The notes under the pieces were generated by a model, which worked only from the letters and a program-made list of their open reading frames with translations, was not told the origin of the DNA and did no database searches. A stretch of DNA of 64,000 bases. It comes from Rheum nobile. Lineage: Eukaryota > Streptophyta > Magnoliopsida > Caryophyllales > Polygonaceae. Within the stretch, counting starts at the first letter, position 1, and the number at the start of each line of letters is the position of its first letter. Location: NCBI GenBank assembly GCA_027886185.1, contig WOAB01000188.1, forward strand, positions 1,116,001-1,180,000, in the 5' to 3' direction. The translations under genes and the position numbers were made by a program. This document shows positions 58,631-64,000 of the stretch, in pieces.

Positions 58631-59214
58631 ATGACAAATACACGGAACCTGGCAACATAATAAGACTTTGAATTTCATGAGACCATATTGAGTTTTAAGG
58701 GATTTACAATATTACAGAGTAATGAGGAACATTCAATGGTTGCAAATTTCCCCTAAGCAAATGAACAAGTTTATTTCGAATTCCCCCTTAGAAGTAGAAC
58801 TAGTTCAGAGTTCCTATTAGTCTAGTAATTTCCAAAGTTTAAGGTTCCTATCCTTTTCTTCCCCCTTTTGACATCATCGAAAAGATCAGTGACAAGTTAA
58901 GAACGGGATATTCAAGTAAATACACAATTGCAGCAAACCCATAACAGAAACATAATGGAAACTTAAGGCAAAGACAAAGTAATCATAGAAACGAAGCCAA
59001 AAGTAGTCATTAACTTAACAAAAACTTAACATTGTTCAAGGCGGGGTGAGACAAATCACAAAACAACATAAAACCAACACACTAACAACCTACAGAGATA
59101 ACAACATAGGCAACCTTGAAGAAAGACAACAAGGGATAGAAGAGGGTAGTAGGATCCTAGGGGAACTACTAGCACACTATGAGGTTATAGCACTGGGAAC
59201 CAGAAGAAGCGTTC
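58631..59214 (-). other. E7 untranslated stretch between the extra ORF and the polypurine tract
   Basis: About 580 bp, AT-rich, with CTTTTGACATCAT- and CCCCCTT-type motifs resembling degenerate polypurine sequences on the minus strand (near 58790 and 58860). No gene recognised. Confidence 0.5.
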
Positions 59215-60729
59215 CTATGGTAATGCAGCGGCCTCCTCTTCAACAGCCTTGTTAGTACCGGTTGCATCTTCCCAAGTTTTCTGAAGAACTTCCACCAAAC
59301 TTAAGACAGCAGAGCTCATTTTCCCCAGCTCATGTACTTGATCACGACGAGCGACCGTGATGACAGTCGAGCCGTTCGTGATAGCCTTTTCAATACGACC
59401 CAAAGAAGAAAGGATCGCAGAGGAGTCTTGAGTGGGGTTGAGCGGTGGAAGGGAACTTGAAGGGCCCTGGGAACTGGCCTTTTCCTTAGGCGAGTTAACT
59501 TGAGCTTCAAAAGGGGGGGCCTGGTGATCCTTTGTCTTCAATTTTCGAATAGTGGCTATGGTGAGAACCTTGCTATAGACAGTCTCGGGCAAATCATCAG
59601 GGTACTGGTGTAGCAGGGAGAGGAGATTTTTGACAAGATGGGGAAAGGGTAGGGCATGGGATGTGTGAGACTTGCAAAACTGCATATGAGCTAACACAAT
59701 GCGGGGGAGATCAACTTGTACTCCAGATAGTACCTTTTCCATTAGAATGGCATATGTGATGAGAACTGAGGCTCGGTGCTCCTGCCTGGGAACTAGGTTT
59801 CGGATGATCCAGAAGTGCAGAAGCTTGTTGGCGATGGAGAGGTCCTTTGTTTCCAAGGTTGAGGGGTAGTCGTCGTCATAGAGTTTCTTCACCACTTCTC
59901 CCTTGGACTTGTAACCATTTCCTTTGGGCCATGCCTTTTTCTGATGCAGAATGTCAAAGCCAGATCTGGACTCGATCCCAAGAGCAGACGCTATGAGGTT
60001 GGGGGACAGAGGGTACATGGTTCCCTTCCACTGGAATATGGCGTCGTTGCAGGGAGAGTTATCCTTGGCGGGTACAAAGGTGAGAGACTGGTAGAACAGA
60101 CGGACAACTTCATCAGAGGCGGAGAAAGGCTCAACCAAAAGCTCATCCCAACCTTGATACTGAAGCAGAGAGAGAAACTCGCTTAGGGCATCACTAAACA
60201 ATTCCTCATCTTCTTCTTCTAGGGCTTGGGTCCAGAACTCCTTGCCGATGATGAGCGGTTTGAGGATCTTTCTCTTAGAGAAGAGAGAGGAGACCTGACC
60301 CAGGGAGGAAGAAGAGAGAGTGGTGGATTTAGCCCTTTTTGTGGATTTGGGCTCAAAGGGAAGTAGAGCTTGGGAGCTTCTCTTTCTTTGTTTCAGCCTT
60401 GTGGCGACAGAGGGGCCAGGGTTGGAGACGGGTTTAGATTTGAGGCTAGCAGGAGAGGGCACTTGGCTAAGTATTTCTTGGGTAGTCTTATCAGGGGAGG
60501 AGTCATGAGAACCTCCTTCTGAGACTGATTTTGTAGCCGACGTCGAAGCCGGAGTGATGTCTATTGCTTTCTCCTTAGCCTTCGCCTCTGTTTTCTCCTC
60601 AGGTTGGGGGTTTTGGGAGGTGGTGGCAGAAATAGGCTTGGAAGACGATGCTGCCTTCTTTTCTCGAAAGGCTTAGAGAAGGGCAACTTCCTCCTCGTCT
60701 TGGATCAGGTTAGGGTTTTGGTCAGCCAT
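59215..60729 (-). pseudogene. E7 extra ORF in the env position, one early stop
   Basis: ATG at 60729 opens 18 codons, then TAA at 60675-60673. The same frame is open again down to 59215, including 415 codons from the Met at 60462. The N-terminal third is Ser/Lys/Pro-rich and basic. The middle (LEEEDEELFSDALSEFLSLL to about YPDDLPETVYSKVL) looks globular, with NDAIFQWKGTMYPLSPNLIA resembling the plant transposon-associated domain found in extra ORFs of Athila and SIRE elements. The C-terminus is acidic. I see no obvious signal peptide or membrane helix, so an envelope role is not supported. Position between pol and LTR and same strand fit SIRE. Confidence 0.65.
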
Positions 60730-61564
60730 TTTTGAGGAGCTAGAAATTTGTGTTTGAGAGAGAGAGAAATAGAGTATCAGAGAGATGCGAATGGCAAGTT
60801 GTGGGGAAGCTTGGATCAACAGGATACCTTTTAAAGGCGGATGAGGATTGAGGGGACGATGGGAGAAATCTGGCCGTTGAGAAGATCAGGGGAAATCTAG
60901 AGCATTGAAGTCTCTTGCAGCTTTTTGGAACGGCCAACATATATTCAAACTTAACTCATGCAGAGAAGAGGGGGTTCTGCCAACTGACGAGACGCGTCTG
61001 AGCACTGAGAAGTTTCCATAAATGTAGTCTTGGGAAATTCAATCGCTAGACTAGCCGTTAGGAGAACGTTTCATCCTGGTTCCTTTCTGGCAATATATTC
61101 AGCGTGCTAGAGGGACATATGGGAACCTTTGATGTGGGTTTAAACAATGGAACCTAAGAAAATACGTTCCCATACAAGGAATCAGGATAGGCCATTTATC
61201 GCATTGCACAATAATTCTCAAAGAAGGTTTAGAGATGGATCATAGAGAATTAAATTGAGCAATGAGGCAGGGGAAGGTCTTAGTACACAATCATCATTTT
61301 GGTTTGTATTGTTGGGTTAGAAATATGATCAGATGTGACTTTTGGGCCATCAAAGACACTTTGAACAATGAAGGAGTTGAAAGAATAATGAGGACCAAAA
61401 GGAGACGAGCCAGAAAAATTTATCTAAGCCTTTTTAAGAAATCATTATGAAAAGAGGGTTTATAGCAAAATATATTACACATAGATATCAAGACTCAACA
61501 AGTGAAAAATCTTAAACTAGTCAATCAGGGGAATTGGAAAATAGCCTTTAAACTAAGGTCACTA
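60730..61564 (-). other. E7 spacer between pol and the extra ORF
   Basis: About 835 bp of non-coding DNA on the minus strand. The small frames here, such as 60940-60740 and plus-strand 61262-61450, carry no recognisable domain. Confidence 0.5.
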
Positions 61565-64000
61565 CTAGGTTATAGGAATCATTTTCAGTTCCAATCTAAG
61601 GTTCTCGAAGGGAACTCTATTCAAGGCTTTGGTGAATATATCTGCAACCTGATCTTCAGTTCTACAAAATTTCATAATGATATTTCCTTTCTCAACATGA
61701 TCTCTAAGAAAATGATGTCTTATATCTAAATGCTTGGTCCTAGTGTGATGCACATGATTCTTTGAAATGTTTATAGCACTGGTGTTATCACAAAGAATAG
61801 TGAGAGGACCATAAGACATACCAAAATCCGCGAGTTGTTGCTTTAGCCAGAGAAGTTGGGAACAGCAGGAGGCAGTCGCAATGTACTTGGATTCTGTGGT
61901 GGAGAGGGAGACTGAGACTTGTTTCTTTGATCCCCATGACACAAGGCAAGAGCCTAGGAACTGTGCCATTCCAAAAGTGCTCTTCCTATCCACCAAGTAT
62001 CCAGCATAATCAGCATCAGTAAAGCCCATTAGCTCAAAGGGACACTCTTTGGGGTACCAAATGCAGAGAGAGTCAGTTCCTTTGAGATATCTAAGTATTC
62101 TCTTCACAGCAGCCAAGTGGGTTTCTCTTGGACAAGATTGGAACCTAGCACACAAACCAACAGCAAAAAAAATGTCTAGTCGACTAGCGGTTAGGTACAT
62201 AAGTGATCCTATCATACCTCTATAGAGCTTCTCCTCCACTAGAGGACTCAAATGATCCTTATCCAAATGGGCAATGGTGGATATGGGAGTGAAAAGAGGC
62301 TTGCATGAGTCCATTTTGAACTTCTTCAGTAGTTCCCTGACATACTTCTGTTGATGGATTTGAATACCATCTTCTTTTTGAGTGATTTGTAATCCGAGGA
62401 AGAAGGTGAGTTTCCCAATTAGGCTCATTTCAAACTCACTGCTCATCAAGTTTTTGAACTTGTCTATAAGGGACAGGTTAGTGGAACCAAAAATAATATC
62501 ATCGACATAAATTTGAACCACCAAGATGTTACCTTCTTCTTCTAGGATGAAGAGAGTCTTGTCAATAACTCCACACCTATATCCATTTGAGAGTAGGAAC
62601 TGAGCAAGTCGATCATACCAAGCTCTGGGAGCTTGCTTGAGGCCATATAGTGCCTTGTCTAGAAAGTAGACATGGTCTGGATGATCATCGTCTTCAAAAC
62701 CAGGTGGTTGCTTGACATAGACTTCTTCTTGAAGAATTCCATTGAGGAAGGCCGTCTTTACATCCATTTGGAACAACTTGAACCCTTTGTGTGATGCAAA
62801 GGCAATCAACAATCTTATTGCCTCAATCCTTGTCACTGGAGCATAGGTTTCATCATAGTCGATGCCTTCTTGTTGATTGTATCCTTGAGCAACGAGTCTT
62901 GCTTTGTTCCTTATCACAGCTCCTGTATCATCTAGTTTGTTTCTGAAAACCCATCTAGTTCCTATGATGTGTTTATCCTTGGGACGGGGAACTAGATGTC
63001 ATACTTTGTTCCTTTCAAACTGATGGAGCTCTTCTTACATAGCTTGGATCCAGTCAGCATCCTTCAGTGCCTCACCTATGTTTTTTGGTTCCACAATAGA
63101 CAGAAAAGCATTGAAAGCAAAGAACGTTAGATGTTCAAACCTAACTGGAGGCTTGATGACTCTTCTTTCTCTGTTAGGAGCTAAAGCATTTGATGTGGAG
63201 ACATTTTGAGTTGAACATTCAGCTTCCTGGTTGGGATCACCTTCTCTATTGAAGATCATGTGGGAGGATGAATCATTGAAGTCTCCATAGATGTTGTCGT
63301 CATGCTCATTGTTTCCAGAAATGGATTGTTGTTCATTATCCATGGGAACTGGTGGAGGAGCCAGTGGAGGATTCTGTGCAGTAGGACAGGAGCTGGGTGG
63401 AGTGACATCTTCATCTGGATCTTCTTGATATGACTTAGGAAACGGGTCTTCAAAGGAATTGGTGGTGTTCTGCACAATCTTTCCAAGTGATTTTTCATTA
63501 AAAATAACATGAACACTTTCTTCTACCTTTTTAGTCCTTTTGTTGAAGACTTTGTATGCCTTGCTACCCGAGGCATATCCAATGAAGATTCCTTCATCAC
63601 TTCTTGGGTCGAATTTGCCAAGAATGTCCTTCCCATTGTTGTGCACAAAGCACTTGCATCCGAACACCCTCAGATGTGAGATGTTGGGAACTCTTCCTCT
63701 TAGGAGCTCATAGGGTGTCTTTTCTGTGATTGGGCGAAGCATGGCTCGATTGATGATGTAGCAAACTGTGTTGATCGCCTCAGCCCAAAATGATTGAGAG
63801 AGTCCACTTGAGATCAGCATAGTCCGAGCCATGTCTTCCAAAGTTATGTTCTTCCTTTCCACTACTCCATTTTGTTGAGGAGTGTATGGTACAGAGAAGT
63901 TGTGATCAATTCCATGCTCACTACAAAAGGTTAGAAATTCTCCATTTTCGAATCCGGTACCATGGTCAGACCGAATAGCATTGAGTGAACAATCAAGAGA
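61565..64000 (-). pseudogene. E7 pol: integrase, RT and RNase H, two stops
   Basis: One frame runs from the window edge to 61565, broken by TAA at 63037-63035 (fits a mutated CAA) and TGA at 63001-62999 (fits a mutated TGG). Domains in order: integrase core with IRSDHG at the edge and QQNGVVERKN (catalytic Glu), the GKF..RSDEGIFIGYASGSKAY region, an acidic linker, RT (NKARLVAQGYNQQEGIDY, MDVKTAFLNG, KALYGLKQAPRAWYDRL, YVDD at 62509-62498), and RNase H (GFTDADYAGYLVDRKSTFG, SLSTTESKYIATASC, KHLDIRHHFLRDHVEKG). The catalytic residues look intact apart from one Gly where a conserved Glu follows the second integrase Asp. This is the best-preserved pol in the window. Confidence 0.9.

Larger units (their letters stand above)
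57501..64000 (-). mobile_element. E7: SIRE/Maximus-like Ty1/copia element, 3' part
   Basis: On the minus strand: integrase core at the window edge, RT, RNase H (end 61565), an extra ORF (60729-59215), a polypurine tract (58630-58613) and the 3' LTR (58612-57501). The integrase-before-RT order and PQQNGVVERKN, DETYAPVTR and YVDD motifs define copia. The ATCATCAAAAAGGGGGA tract and the ORF between pol and LTR fit the SIRE/Maximus lineage. The 5' half is outside the window. The left flank is GTGAT (57496-57500), the candidate target duplication. Confidence 0.85.

Noticed and set aside
1..64000. tRNA, rRNA or organellar insertions
   Set aside because: I searched by eye for tRNA cloverleaf arms and rRNA signatures and found only tRNA-complementary primer sites of retroelements.

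Overview
The window is repeat-dense nuclear DNA of a flowering plant. The evidence is plant-type LTR retrotransposons: Ty3 elements primed by Met-type tRNA sites, an Athila-like element with the Asp-type primer site, a SIRE/Maximus-like copia element with an extra 3' ORF, and a tandem satellite with a nucleosome-sized unit. I see no single-copy host gene, no tRNA or rRNA gene and no prokaryotic system. The species cannot be named from the sequence; a eudicot is plausible but unproven.

Layout. (1) 1-15066: element E1, a minus-strand Ty3-type element with a 2.2-kb LTR on the right and a cut-off LTR at the left window edge. It keeps only a broken gag. A plus-strand Ty3 element, E2 (2585-10236, CRM-like by several traits), is nested in it. 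(2) 15067-36717: about 21.65 kb of head-to-tail satellite, period about 156 bp, roughly 139 monomers, with several higher-order periods (about 935, 1058, 1560 and 2030 bp). (3) 36718-38322: E3, the 3' end of a copia element (RNase H pseudogene plus part of the 3' LTR). (4) 38323-57500: E4, an Athila-like Ty3 element inserted in the E3 LTR. It is split by E5 (41705-47950, a non-autonomous relative of E2 with a perfect CCCTA target duplication), by E6 (49715-54219, minus strand, gag-only, perfect CCCTG target duplication) and by E7. (5) 57501-64000: E7, a minus-strand SIRE/Maximus-like copia element with 3' LTR, env-position ORF, and RT, RNase H and integrase coding that runs off the window.

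How the parts relate. Nesting gives an order: E3 before E4; E4 before E5, E6 and E7; E1 before E2; satellite before E1. Every pol and gag frame carries nonsense or frameshift damage, mostly single C-to-T or G-to-A type changes, as expected of methylated, silenced DNA. The higher-order satellite together with CRM-like elements suggests, but does not prove, a centromeric or pericentromeric location.

The most unusual items are the frame-preserving satellite, the E5 leader with a 300-bp inverted copy around a duplicated R-U5 segment, the 764-codon chimeric E5 ORF that runs into its own LTR, and palindrome clusters shared between the LTR and 3' spacer of E4.
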